Source of the DNA: Candidula unifasciata
Lineage: Eukaryota; Mollusca; Gastropoda; Stylommatophora; Geomitridae
Direction: 5' to 3'
Assembly: GCA_905116865.2 (NCBI GenBank)
Contig: CAJHNH020001101.1
Coordinates: 435,001-499,000 of the forward strand
Length of the DNA: 64,000 nucleotides
In this document: piece after piece, positions 1-10,488 of the stretch
How positions within the stretch are numbered: the stretch's first letter is position 1
Layout: every line of letters starts with the position of its first letter
Program-made: the position numbers and the translations under genes
Notes under the pieces: generated by a model
What the model was told of the DNA's origin: nothing
Database searches by the model: none
The model's input: the letters and a program-made list of their open reading frames with translations, nothing else

Positions 1-365
1 GGTATGTATGTATGTATGGTATGTATGTATGTATGTATGTATGGTATGTATGTATGTATGGTATGTATGTATGTATGTATGTATGGTATGTATGTATGTA
101 TGTATGTATGTATGTATGTATGTATGTGTATGTATGTATGTATGTATGTATGTATGTATGTATGTATGTATGTATGTATGTATGTATGTATGTATGTATG
201 TATGTATGTATGTATGTATGTATGTATGTATGTATGTATGTATGTATGTATGTATGTATGTATGTATGTATGTATGTATGTATGTATGTATGTATGTATG
301 TATGTATGTATGTATGTATGTATGTATGTATGTATGTATGTATGTATGTATGTATGTATGTATGT
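1..365. repeat. (GTAT)n microsatellite
   Basis: Nearly pure GTAT tetranucleotide repeats, with a few GGTAT and GTGTAT variants in the first 130 bases. It is open in several frames only because the unit contains no stop codon. The array runs off the window start. Confidence 0.97.
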
Positions 366-620
366 TGTGTGGATGGTATGTGTGGATGGTATGTGTGGAT
401 GGATGTGTGGATGGATGTGTGGATGGATGTGTGGATGGATGTGTGGATGGATGTGTGGATGGATGTGTGGATGGATGTGTGGATGGATGTGTGGATGGAT
501 GTGTGGATGGATGTGTGGATGGATGTGTGGATGGGTGTGTGGGTGGATGTGTGGGTGGGTGTGTGGGTGGGTGTGTGGGTGGGTGTGTGTGTGGGTGTGT
601 GTGTGTGTGTGGTGTGTTTG
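366..620. repeat. 12-bp GTGTGGATGGAT array grading into GTGTGGGTGG
   Basis: Tandem copies of GTGTGGATGGAT change near 535 to GTGTGGGTGG variants and then to plain GT. It follows directly on the GTAT array, which suggests stepwise mutation and expansion of related units. Confidence 0.93.
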
Positions 621-1030
621 GTGTGAGGTGTGAAGTGTGTGTGAGGTGTGAAGTGTGAGGTGTGTGTGAGGTGTGTGTGAGGTGTGTGTGAGGTGTGTGT
701 GAGGTGTGAGGTGTGTGTGAGGTGTGTGTGAGGTATGTGTGTGTGTGAGGTGTGTGTGTGAGGTGTGTGTGAGGTGTGTGTGAGGTGTGTGTGAGGTGTG
801 TGTGTGAGGTGTGTGTGAGGTGTGTGTGTGTGAGGTGTGTGTGAGGTGTGTGTGAGGTGTGTGTGATGTGTGTGTGTGAGGTGTGTGTGAGGTGTGTGTG
901 AGGTGTGTGTGAGGTGTGTGTGAGGTGTGTGTGAGGTGTGTGTGAGGTGTGTGTGAGGTGTGTGTGTGAGGTGTGTGTGAGGTGTGAGGTGCGTTGCGTG
1001 TGCGCGTGTGCGTGTGTGTGTGTGTGTGTA
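621..1030. repeat. 11-bp GTGTGTGTGAG array
   Basis: About 35 copies of an 11-bp unit (GGTGTGTGTGA) with 9-13 bp length variants, ending in a short alternating GC/GT stretch at about 990-1030. Confidence 0.93.
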
Positions 1031-1576
1031 CAAACCCGCTGGATCAAGGCCAACATTCATTATATTTCCCCCTTACATTCTACACAAGCTTCTTGACCTG
1101 ACTGTAAACCCACTACAACGTTGGACCAACGGAAATTACCTTCGAAATCTCGGAACCCCCGAGATGAGGTGAAATAAGGGAAAAGAACGTGCCTGTTTAT
1201 GCGAAAGGGGGGGGGGGGTTCTTGGGCCTAAACACTGATGATTCAGCAGCCTTGGGAGAGATCTGGGTAATTGTATTTTAGTTCACCCATCTCGGGTAAT
1301 CAGAGAGTTTCAGGGGAAAATCCACTTTTAAAGGGGTGCATCAGTGTGACCGACTAATTCGAATCCCAACCTCTGGAATGGGAAATCCCCAGTAATGGTG
1401 ACAAAAACTTGACCAATTCGCTTTTCTAAAAATGAATTATCATTGACACTCACCTTCACCTGCAGCCATGACCTTGAAACTCCGTTGGTTTTAACTCTGT
1501 AGTAATGAATTAACAGACACAAATACTTTTACACGAATAAAGAAATATATAAATATAGTTTAACAAAAAATATGTT
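1031..1576. other. Intergenic, nothing recognised
   Basis: No coding pattern or repeat family is recognised. It holds a G homopolymer at about 1206-1218. Confidence 0.5.
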
Positions 1577-2150
1577 AAAGTAGTTGGGTACCCTGATAAC
1601 ATCAGATGGAAGATGTATTAAAGAAGTTGTAGAATATAGAATAGCTCTATTAAAGGCAGCATTTTACAAAAAAAAAATGAATATTTTATGCAGTCTTTCT
1701 TTGTCAGTTGAAATGAAAAAGATAATTCTTGAAAGCTATATAAATCCTATCTTGATGTACGAAAGCGACTCATGGGCAGTTGGGAGATTCGAAAAAAAAT
1801 ATTAAAAGCTGCGGATATGTAGTTTTATAGACGAGTGATAAAAATACCCTGTGCAGATAAAAAGAGTAATGAGGATGTCTTGAAAGAAACTGACTCACGA
1901 AGAGAAATGACTGCCCAAACCACAACTAGACAATCTACATTATTTGGTCATGTGATGAGAATAAGAAAACTGGAGTACATCGTGACAGCAGGAAAGTTGG
2001 AGGGGAGGAGAGGCAGAGGGAGACCTAGAGAAAAGATACTGGACAGTTTGACATCACGGAATGGAGAATCATTTGTGTTAGTGCTGATTGAAAAAGTACA
2101 CGAGACAAAACTTTGTGGATAGACATGACTACCAACAACATACGGCCTAG
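1577..2150 (+). mobile_element. RTE-type LINE fragment (C-terminal part of the RT ORF)
   Basis: Two frames together encode remnants of the region after the reverse transcriptase core: a TSDGRC block, then a YINP..MYESDSW block, then a QSTLFGHVMR block and a GRRGRGRPREK tail. The same ordered blocks occur in the best RTE-type copy at 55890-59065. A stop and a frameshift near 1805-1835 break the frame, so this is a dead, 5'-truncated copy. Confidence 0.8.
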
Positions 2151-2450
2151 ACTTTGAGAAGAAGTTTAAAAAGAAGAAAGCAACACTTTTCCACGGCATG
2201 TAAGTGTTATCAGACTACGCGTCTTTTTTTTCGACTTTCTATCTGTGGTAAAAGACTTTCTCAGCAACACCTGTTTAAAGGGAAAAAAATGAAGCCAGAC
2301 ATTAAATAAATGTTATTGCAGGGCTTCGTCTACCAGAATTAAAGCTCCATCTATGCCTTTAAGAACTTTTAACCTCTAAGCAGGACCAGACATCTTATTA
2401 GCTGAAAATATTAATTGTGTTACATAGGATTTAACAAGTAAACCGCCATC
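2151..2450. other. Intergenic, nothing recognised
   Basis: AT-rich sequence without a supported gene, between a LINE remnant and a family D repeat. Confidence 0.4.
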
Positions 2451-2649
2451 TAACTGACTGACTGACTTTCTACCCCACCAGGACATCACACAAGCGATAA
2501 ACACCCGATGACACAATGTGCCACCATGTGGGTGAGGATCACCGTGGAGAGGTCCCAGAAACCACGTTCAGCCTTTAGGCCGTATTTATGGCCAGGCTAT
2601 ATTGCGGCCCCTGGCAACAGCCAGAGTAGGGCTTTAAATAACGAAAAAT
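2451..2649. mobile_element. Family D short interspersed repeat
   Basis: Shares a core of about 170 bp with copies at 12889-13120 and 28779-28993, including the CCCCACCAGGACATCACACA block. One end carries a (CTGA)n run. A short possible TSD, GCCATC, lies at 2445-2450 and 2650-2655. Sense orientation is undecided. Confidence 0.75.
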
Positions 2650-2829
2650 GCCATCCTACATATGTTTTTGTTTATGTTTTTGTTTCTGTGTCAAGCGTGG
2701 GCAAAACAACTGCCTCATTCTGGTGGACCGCGGGTGTTAAAAAAAAAGGTTGCCGAAAACTGATTTATAGAACGTACTCCAGCAATTTGACGTTCAGTGT
2801 TTGACACTGCTCACTACATGTCTCATGTG

Positions 2830-3200
2830 GATTAGGGGGGGGGGGGTGGTGGGGCTGAGTTGTCCCGATGCATGGCGTCCACCTCGAATGCTGGAGGTCC
2901 CGAGTTCTGGCCCCGGTGAAAGCTGGGATTTTAAAATCGGACGCCTGTATGTATTGTTGCCCACCTTAAAAACCAAAATTCCTTGGCAGTTCGAGTAGTC
3001 TTACGGCGCCGCCTGGGCAAAATATGGAGTTAAAAAGCTACCCAAAATATTTCAGCATCCTTGCCGGTGCTATGGAGTTCGTGCACTGCGCTGAGATTCT
3101 TCTGACTCAGATTTGAGTTAGAAGTGGAACGGAGCACTTATGGGTTACTACCCTTGTGCCATGATGTTGATCCTTGTTGTATGAACTTTAACACTAAATA
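2830..3200 (+). mobile_element. Family B tRNA-derived SINE
   Basis: Matches the better bounded copy at 49159-49539 along its length, in opposite orientation. The head resembles a pol III promoter (GCATGGCGTCC..., then a degraded B box). The body contains the shared CTTGGCAGTT, GGCAAAATATGGAGTT and GTGCCATGATGTTGATCC blocks. A G run lies at the 5' edge. Confidence 0.75.
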
Positions 3201-3950
3201 TTTGCTATCGACACCGTTGTCGAAACCAAAGCAATGCCGTCTGCTTCGAAAAAGCCACAGCTACGATAAAAGCCGGCACCTGGAGATGACAAAGCGCGTT
3301 CGCAAGATCTAAACCACAGGCGCTGACAACTTTGGACAGACGGATCAAGAAACTTCATTCTATCGGCGCCCCTACCAAAATATCTTTAATGTTCAACTTC
3401 CATCACCGTAAAGCCTGACCCCTGTACCATACCTTCTGTTACCGTTGTTTTCTTAATAACTGTGATATAGAATCTGTCCAAAATAATTAACATCACCCAG
3501 GGATGTCGTTTGGTTGATAAAATATAGCTCTAGAACTATTCAAGGGATGTCCTTTGGTTGATAAAATATAGCTCCAGCACTATTCGCTCAATATATCTGA
3601 AAGTGTGGGAAAAATCCCATATATTCTCCATCACCTTGCTTCGTAGCCAAAGAAGAGTTCATATGTCAATGCTGCCAGTCCCAACCTTACAAACAAGTTC
3701 GTCAGTCCTCCAGCCCTGTCCCACTTTGTGGGTAGAAAATCGTCCAGACACACTGCTCACTCCCAAGTGATTCATTTTTTCCCAGATATGCATGTTCTTT
3801 CTGTTCTGCTGCACTGTTTACTTGATCATTGAGAGTCTTTATCGCGTTCGCTTTATCGTAAAGAAACACCGCCCGGTGGAACGGCAGCACATCTTTAACC
3901 TGTTGATTACCACGCACGGTCGAATATAAAGACAACATTTTCTTCTCAGT
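3201..3950. other. Intergenic with a short duplicated segment
   Basis: No gene is supported. Positions 3500-3588 hold two direct copies of a unit of about 43 bp containing TTTGGTTGATAAAATATAGC. Confidence 0.5.
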
Positions 3951-3954
3951 TGAA

Positions 3955-4470
3955 TGTTGAATTAAGAATCGACATCACAGCATTCGGGACACTCCCATAA
4001 GTGCTCAGTCCCCATCTTCAACAGCAAGCAAAGAGTTATAATTCCGATAGTACCAGTGACCCTCTGATTGTACAGCTGTCTCATCCTTCCCCTGACTGTT
4101 GAGCGTCGGCCAGATCCCCTAGTACCTCCTCGCAGCGCTATTTTCACAGACCGTAATGATCTATCTGCCCCATCCATACTGTTTACTAGCTCCCAAAGAG
4201 CCCTCACAATATCTAACTTGTCAAACATCAATTCACCACCAAGTAGTGCAGAGTTAGCCAGTCTGTCTGCCTGCTCATTTCCCAAAACACCAGCATAAAC
4301 CGGAAAAAATATCCAAAGGATATTTTTTTTTTTGAGGTGATCATAAAGTGGAATGAAGAGGACGGCAATAGAGAGTATTGTTCTTGGAAGAAGAGACTGG
4401 AGCTGACGAGCACGATAATGGGCACAAAATAAGATGGTGATGATCATAAACCAACCATCAGTAAACTTGA
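3955..4470 (-). mobile_element. R3 LINE fragment (RNase H-like 3' end)
   Basis: On the minus strand it encodes a degraded RNase H-like segment with GVLGNEQADRLANSA, the conserved last RNase H block of LINE ORF2 proteins. A roughly 120-residue tail with HLWECPECCDV follows. Copies of the same 3' region are at 6500-7345, 12655-13170 and 21430-21895. It is 5'-truncated and frame-damaged. Confidence 0.8.
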
Positions 4471-4738
4471 GCCAAAGAAAAACAACAACAAAAACCTAAC
4501 CAACGATGGAACTCTGTGATTAAAGACAGGATAGGCTGATGCGCTGACAACATCAGTGATACAATGTTTACCTGAAAATAAGCAAGTTCTTGACTGGCAT
4601 ACAACTGTGCTTGCAGCACTTTGCCAAAGACACCATAGATACAGCGAATGTTTTCTTTCAGTTCTGTTCGGTGCCTATTCGTACGTCAAACTTGTTTTGT
4701 TTACCAGAATGCATCTTGCTGCTGCAAACAGGCACAGC
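4471..4738. other. Intergenic, nothing recognised
   Basis: Short unassigned stretch between two LINE fragments. Confidence 0.4.
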
Positions 4739-4740
4739 AT

Positions 4741-5520
4741 ATCATCATCATCATCATCAAATGCTTTGCCGACTGGCGTGGACTATCATGCTTCTCCACA
4801 ATCCGCAACTGTATGTGTCAATTCGTGTGTAGACACTCCTCCATGCTATGACGAAAGGCTGTCAAGAATCTTCTCTCGTTGTCTTCCTCTGTCCCTCTTT
4901 AGACAGATCTTTCAAATGGTCACAATATGTTTCAGTTTCCTTCTTCTCATAACATGACCAAAATAATGATGACTGTCTTTTTCTGATGTTTGTGATAAGT
5001 TGTCTTGAAACACTCGCCACTTTCAAAACATCTGGGTTGCACTTCTTAGCTGGCTAAGGAATTCTAAGGATTCTTCTCTAAAACCATATCTCCGGGGCCT
5101 CAAGATATAGTTCGGCTTGTTTGTTACTTGTCTGGGCTTTACAGTTGTGTGTTAAAATATGGCATGCGGGAATTCTTTTCCTAACTTCCAGTGACACGGA
5201 TTTATTGCACAAAATGTTATTCATTTTATAAAATACAGTTTTGTTCTGTCCTGTTCTGATATTTATCTCTGTGATACATCTTCCATCGGATGTTATCCAT
5301 ATTTTTAGATACTTAAATTTTTGTACTTGTCCTAAAATAACGTCATTGACTTTCATTTTATACTCAGGCACTAATCTTTTCTTGGAAATCACCATTACTT
5401 ATGTCTTCCCAGTATTCAAACTGAGGCCAATTGTATCACTTTATACCACCATCGCATCTGTCAATGCCTGTAGTTCTTTCTGACTTGTCGCTATCAAGAC
5501 GGTGTCATCAGCTTTACGCG
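4741..5520 (-). mobile_element. R1 RTE-type LINE fragment with (GAT)n tail
   Basis: The minus strand gives the same blocks as 58430-59065: LVPEYKMKVNDVILGQVQKFKYL, ITSDGRCITEI and NNILCNKSVSLEVRKRI, followed by the 3' end. On the plus strand it begins with an (ATC)n run at 4741-4758, the complement of the (GAT)n tail. It is 5'-truncated, with several frame breaks and a diverged middle at about 4990-5080. Confidence 0.85.
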
Positions 5521-5644
5521 GGTAGTTATGTTTATGTATGTATGTTATGACTTCCAATCACAATTTCACGCATTTCCATGATAGATCTCATTATATATTT
5601 ACTGTATACTAAAGATAAACAGCATAAACAGTTTCAAATTACCC

Positions 5645-5800
5645 CAAAAATAATGCAAGGAGGCGGAGAAGAAGAAAAAGAACAAGAAGAAAAAAAGAAG
5701 AAGAAGAAGAAGAAGAAGAAGAAGAAGAAGAAGAAGAAGGAGAAGAAGAAGAAGGAGGAGGAGGAGGAAGAAGGAGGAAGAAGAAGAGGAAGTAGAAGAA
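5645..5800. repeat. (GAA)n/(GGA)n purine tract
   Basis: Long imperfect GAA and GGA repeats. They give apparent poly-Lys/Glu reading frames on one strand and poly-Ser/Leu on the other, which are low complexity and not genes. Confidence 0.95.
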
Positions 5801-6495
5801 AATCCCACGTGTCAAGATCTGAGTGGGGTTCTTTAAAATCATCATCATTTCTCCAAAATTTGCCTCACAGTGTCTCCACATATTCCAATCCTGATAGACG
5901 TACCGACACCAAGAAATCCTAAGAGGTCCAGAAGAGGAGGTGGGTGGGTTCCTGATTGTTTCTAGGAATGGAGTTTAAAGGAACTGGAAACTTGTAATTA
6001 TTACGTCAATACTTTCTATTTTTGTATGCTGAGTCGCAAATAAACATAATAATAAATTTGATATAATCTGATATGTATAAACAAACACTTTAAACGAGGA
6101 CGTCTATACATGATTAGGGGGACCATTTAGCCCATTTAGAATTATTGGGGTTGGGGAAAGGTCAAGGTCTCTCTGCCCTCTGCTTCTGGAGCATAGAATC
6201 CAAGATAGTCTGTACAATTAACATTGAATGTATCCCTCCATGCCAGCATCTTATTCAGTACAGCGACGGTCTGCGTATTTTGTCGCCAGTCTTTCCAGTT
6301 GTCATCATGTTCTTCGCGGCTGTCGTCTCATTGCATAATTAACACTGTTTTGTTAAGTAATATTATGGGCGTCGACTGCTGGCGATTTCGCAGAAGACTG
6401 CTTTGCCTAGTTTCGACAATAGTAGATAGCAATGGCTAAACTATTGAACGTACAATTTCCTAGTCAAACAAAAATAGCTGGGGGAAATCCTGGGG
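5801..6495. other. Intergenic, nothing recognised
   Basis: AT-rich sequence with no coding signal or repeat match that I can see. Confidence 0.4.
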
Positions 6496-6499
6496 CTGA

Positions 6500-7345
6500 T
6501 AATGCAGTAAGAGCTTCTCCATTGACACAGTGGCTAGATAACAAGATGCATACACATGTATAATTGTAACAGACTCTGAAAGCATGCTGAGAAAGGTGAA
6601 GACAGTGATGCTTCGAGCAGAATGGCAAGCTTCACTGCATCTGCACCACTGGGTGATGAATTGATACATGACAAGGCAGATGTGGTCAAGGCCATTTGGG
6701 AACTTACTTTACTTTTACTTTTACTTTTTCCTTCCACGTATGCCGCTAAGCGTTGTGGGGAGATGCAAGTTCCTGTCGTAAGCAAGGCGGGCAGCATCTG
6801 ATGTTCTGAGGCCATGCTTTTGGCAGGTTTCGGAGACCCCGTCAATCCACAGTTTCCTTGGTCTTCCTCTTGCCTTATATCCTGAGCTTCTTTGGTTGAA
6901 AATTTGTGATGTTATTTGATCATTTTTCATCCTGGTTAGATGTCCAAACCATTTCATTCTTTGATGTTCTATGTAGTCTAAACATGGTGTAGTTTTGACA
7001 GTGTTTCTAATGTCTATATTCTTTATCCTGTCTAGTCTGGTCTTATTCGCTGCTTTTCTTAGACATTTCATTTCACAGGCTTCTATTTTTCTTTCGTGGG
7101 TCTTGTTGATTGTCCATTTGGGAACAAGCAACTTAATCAGTAGAGATAGGAGATTATTATGGCCTGGAGAGAATGCGGCATCTAGATGTAACCAGAGGGT
7201 CTGGCCCGCTCACTACACTCAAAGGAAAGGCAAAATGGATATATAACTAGATTCAGTGTTAGAACTCTGCCTGCGCTGGCGGCTGAAGATGAGGACGGAG
7301 CACGAATGGGAATGACCCGAGTGCTGTGATGTCAATTCTTGACCT
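6500..7345 (+). mobile_element. R3 LINE fragment, split by a nested LINE
   Basis: Positions 6500-6703 and 7113-7345 match consecutive parts of the R3 3' region seen at 21430-21895, ending with the AGTGCTGTGATGTCAATTC block. The two halves are separated by a minus-strand LINE at 6704-7112. The 12-bp sequence CCATTTGGGAAC flanks the insertion on both sides. Confidence 0.8.
6704..7112 (-). mobile_element. RTE-like LINE 3' end nested in an R3 LINE
   Basis: The minus strand reads through about 130 codons of the ORF C-terminus: KWTINKTHERKIEACEMKCLRKAANK, then YIEHQRMKWFGHLTRMKND, then GYKARGRPRKLWIDGV. An (AAAAGT)n-like tail at 6704-6727 follows in sense direction. Exact 12-bp TSDs lie at 6692-6703 and 7113-7124. 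It is strongly 5'-truncated, as expected for target-primed reverse transcription. Confidence 0.88.
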
Positions 7346-7504
7346 AACTCAACACATCAACACGAAACGACATAAGCCATTGCTGCCCATCAAGCAATGG
7401 ATCGCAAACTGTTCCTTCCCACAACGTTTAACGGCAGAAGTGGAAATTGATGATGATCATGATGGTTAAACAAAGCCCTGAAAAGGACAGGCAGTTAACT
7501 TTAG

Positions 7505-7705
7505 TGCTATAGCGGCCTCGGTAGTGTATAGGCTAGATGTTCACCCACCGGGCTAAAAGTATTTTTTTTTCGAATTTGTATGGTAGCATCTGTTTTCAGA
7601 ATTGACCAAAATGGGCATCAAGAAAAATCCATGGAAAGTAAAGGCGGCTGGCGTGATGTTGACCACATTACACAATAAATAAGTGCCAGTTGGTCTTAAA
7701 AAAAA
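7505..7705 (+). mobile_element. Family A SINE, degraded
   Basis: Contains the family A blocks GGCGTGATGTTGACCACATTACAC and AGTGCCAGTTGGTCT, with a weak tRNA-like head (GCGGCCTCGGTAGTGTATAGGCTAGA). It has no clear TSD. Confidence 0.5.
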
Positions 7706-7899
7706 AAAACACTATCTCCACTTCCTCCTAACTCTTCTTGATGACATTTGCCAGGTGGACTAGACAAGTCGTTAAGTCTAATTCACCTCTAAAGGTTATG
7801 GATTCGGTTATAGACGGCACTGTTCCTTTTTCAAAGGCATATTTATTTCTTTGATTTCGTTGCTGGAGGAACAGAGTTTGTGCTTTGTGAACTGCTCAT

Positions 7900-8535
7900 G
7901 TGTGACAATGGGATTGGAAGGATTAAATGTGAACATCGGGATTGAGAGCCTCATGTATGGGTCATTGGGATTGTGAGAGTTAAGTATACAACTCTGGAAC
8001 CGAAAGAGTTAACTATGTTACATGGAACTGAAATAGTTAACTTTATCACACTGGGACTGAAAGAGTTAAGTATGGGACACTGGGGTTGGAAGAATTAAGT
8101 ATGAAACACTGGGGTTGGAGGAGTTAAGTATGAAACACTATGAAACAAAATTCAAGATAGGCGTATCAGCCATGTGTACCTGTGGAAAAATGCCCCAGAC
8201 ATCAGAGCATGTACTCCAGGACTGCACCAAAGTTGACAAATTAAGGCAAACCTTTTGGCCGGAAAAAACAACAGTGGAACGTAAACTCTATGGACCACTG
8301 AATGAAATAACAACGACAGTGAAATTTATACAAGAGACAAAATTGCTGATATAGGCAACTTATTTCAGGTGAACGAAAGAAGAAGAAGAAGAAACACTAC
8401 GATTGTAAGAGTCAGCTCTTACAATCACACTAAAATTCGAGAAGTTTATGTGAAAATGGGACTGGTGGGTATATGTATAATTGAAAGAATCAAGTGTGAA
8501 ACGCTTGAGTTGGATGAGTTAAGTATGTTTGAAGT
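7900..8535. repeat. Degenerate ~30-bp tandem array
   Basis: Irregular repeats of a unit resembling ACTGGGATTGAAAGAGTTAAGTATG run from about 7900 to 8140 and resume from 8400 to 8535 after a retrotransposon insertion. Confidence 0.75.
8141..8390 (+). mobile_element. R4 LINE 3' end with (GAA)n tail
   Basis: A 250-bp, 5'-truncated LINE end. It encodes about 70 residues with a CTCGKMPQTSEHVLQDCTKVD zinc-ribbon-like block typical of LINE ORF2 C-termini, then a stop, GGTGAACGAAAG and (AAG)n. A 9-bp TSD, GAAACACTA, lies at 8132-8140 and 8391-8399. It interrupts the tandem array. A diverged relative is at 14640-14925. Confidence 0.85.
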
Positions 8536-8544
8536 TTAAACAAG

Positions 8545-8645
8545 GGATCAACATCATTACACATGAGTAGTAACCCATAAGTGCCCCTTTCTTCTTCTAA
8601 CTCAAGTCTGAGTCCGAAGAAGCTCAGAACAGTGAAGAGAGTCAA
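8545..8645 (-). mobile_element. Family B SINE 3' fragment
   Basis: Reverse complement of the family B end that contains GTTAC.ACCCATAAGTG and TTAGAAGAAG. Compare 3100-3195 and 49165-49260. Confidence 0.65.
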
Positions 8646-8785
8646 GTATTAAATACTGGAAATGAGAGAGTTAACTCTTTCAGGACGACATTTTTTCTGA
8701 GGTTTGGACAGCATTAAGTTTGAGCTGAATTTTTTAATAGAAAGCTAAAACCTCCCTGAGGAAACAGTATTGGATGTATAGTAAC

Positions 8786-8935
8786 ATCATCATCAGGTGC
8801 ATTGCCGACTGGCGTGGGCGATCATGCCTCTCCATAATCTGCGATCTCCTGCAGCATGTATCAGTTCGTGTGCCGATACACCTCCATGCCATGCAACAAG
8901 ACTGTCAAGCATCTTCTCTCGTTGTCTTCCTCTAT
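8786..8935 (-). mobile_element. R1 LINE 3' end fragment
   Basis: Plus-strand CATCATCATCAGGTGCATTGCCGACTGGCGTGG... is the complement of the R1 tail at 58930-59065, including the (GAT)n terminus. Confidence 0.8.
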
Positions 8936-9039
8936 TGTATAGTAACATGTAATATATTAAAGAGAAATGATTAAAGAATACATCTTAAATATTTAATGAT
9001 CAGTATAACATTAGGTTATCAATGTCAGACTTGGACATT

Positions 9040-9430
9040 AACAAAAGAACACGAGAGAAGACTAACCACCTGTGAAATGAGATGTTTGAGAATGGCTGCG
9101 AATAAAACCAGTAGAGATTGAGTGAGAAACAATGTGATTACAAGAACTATTGGAACCATACCCATCGTTAAATTTATTGAGAAGCAAAGAATGAAATGGT
9201 TTGGTCACCTAATGAGAATGGAACCAACGATGCCAGGATCAAGAGCATACAACATGAAAAGCAGGGGAAGACCAAGAAGAAGAAGATGGATTGAAGGAGT
9301 CACGGACAACTTGAGACTTCATAACATCACGGCATATGAAGCGACTGAGCGCGCCCTGGCTTGGTTGCCGATCATCTCATAGACTGCGACGCCTAGCGGC
9401 ACAAGCAGATTTTGACAAAAGAAGAAGATA
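9040..9430 (+). mobile_element. LINE ORF C-terminal fragment with GAAGAAGA tail
   Basis: Encodes CEMRCLRMAANK, then EKQRMKWFGHLMRMEPT, then KSRGRPRRRRWIEGVTDNL, the same block order as the nested LINE at 6704-7112. It has stops and frameshifts, ends in GAAGAAGA, and abuts the tail of the next LINE. Confidence 0.8.
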
Positions 9431-9523
9431 ACATTATCATCACGTAGCAGGTCCTTCATAAAATGCTGCTCTCATCACGGTCTGCCTGAAAGAAACTTGT
9501 GCCTCGTGCATTTGCATATCTAA

Positions 9524-9766
9524 GTAAAGTAAAAAATACAGGACCTTTTCCACGTCATTAGGCGTATAGGGCTAGATCTATATTTTTATAGACCAATCGG
9601 CACAAGATGGGTGATGTGGTCAGCATCACGCCGGCTGCCTTTACTTCCCAGGACTGCACCCGGTCCCCACTCTAGGCTGGGTCGACCTGAGAGCCAAGCA
9701 AAAGTCCAGCACCTCCAGGGAGCAAACCCATGACCTTCCAATCCGCATCGGCTACGGCGACTCCCT
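9524..9766 (-). mobile_element. Family A tRNA-derived SINE with exact TSD
   Basis: Flanked by the 14-bp direct repeat ATTTGCATATCTAA at 9510-9523 and 9767-9780. In sense (minus) it starts with a tRNA-like head (AGGGAGTCGCCGTAGCCGA...) with a degraded B box (GGGTTTGCTCCC). The family core CGTGATGCTGACCACATCACCC and GCCGATTGGTCTATA follow, and it ends TTTTTTACTTTAC. Confidence 0.9.
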
Positions 9767-10175
9767 ATTTGCATATCTAATGAATCACATATATCCTGTG
9801 CCCATCTTCATGTTGGTCGGCCCCTTCTTGGTACCACGCATTCTGCTATTATTTTTTTCCAATCCACAATGGCACTTTATTTGACCAAAATATTTCAGCT
9901 TCTGATGCTGTTTTTTAAGCAATCTTCCTTGATGTTCAGATCTTTACAAATGTCATTGTTTCTTCTCTTTTTTGTCTATCTTATTCTGAGAATCTTTCTA
10001 TAGCATTTCAGCTCAAATGCCCCTATTTTCTTCCTTAAATACTGGGAGATAGTCCATGACTCACATCCACATGTTGCTACAGGGACAATGCATGCTTTCA
10101 AAATGTTAAGTTTCATTTTCTTGCTGGTAATTGACCATATACTTTCAATACTGTTTAATCTTTGTATTGCTATGG

Positions 10176-10488
10176 CATGATTTTGTTATGTTTCGAGGCG
10201 GGAGCACGAAAACAACTAATCACAGACATCAGAAGGAGACAATCATCATTTTTCAGCCATGTTATGAGAAGAGGGAAAATGGAACATATTGTGACCACTG
10301 GAAAGATATGTGGAAGGACGGAATGAGGAAGACAACGAGATAAGAATCCTGACAGTTTTTCTTGGCATAGAGGTGTGTCAGCACATGAACTGATTGATAC
10401 ATGCTGCAGGAGATCACAGATTGTGGAGAGGCATAATAGCCCATACCAGTCGGCAAGGCACCTGATGATGATGATGATCGCTATGGCC
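10176..10488 (+). mobile_element. R1 LINE 3' end nested in R2
   Basis: From about 10193 it follows 58835-59065 closely (GAGGCGGGAGCACGAAAACAAC... GGCAAGGCACCTGATGATGATGATG). A likely 8-bp TSD, GCTATGGC, lies at 10168-10175 and again after the (GAT)n tail. R2 sequence continues on both sides. Confidence 0.82.

Noticed and set aside
4..658. Long open frames of MYVC and GWMC repeats
   Set aside because: They are translations of the GTAT and GTGTGGATG microsatellites in three frames, with no splice or start context.
5578..5922. Poly-Lys/Glu and opposing poly-Leu/Ser reading frames
   Set aside because: They come from the (GAA)n tract and are low complexity only.
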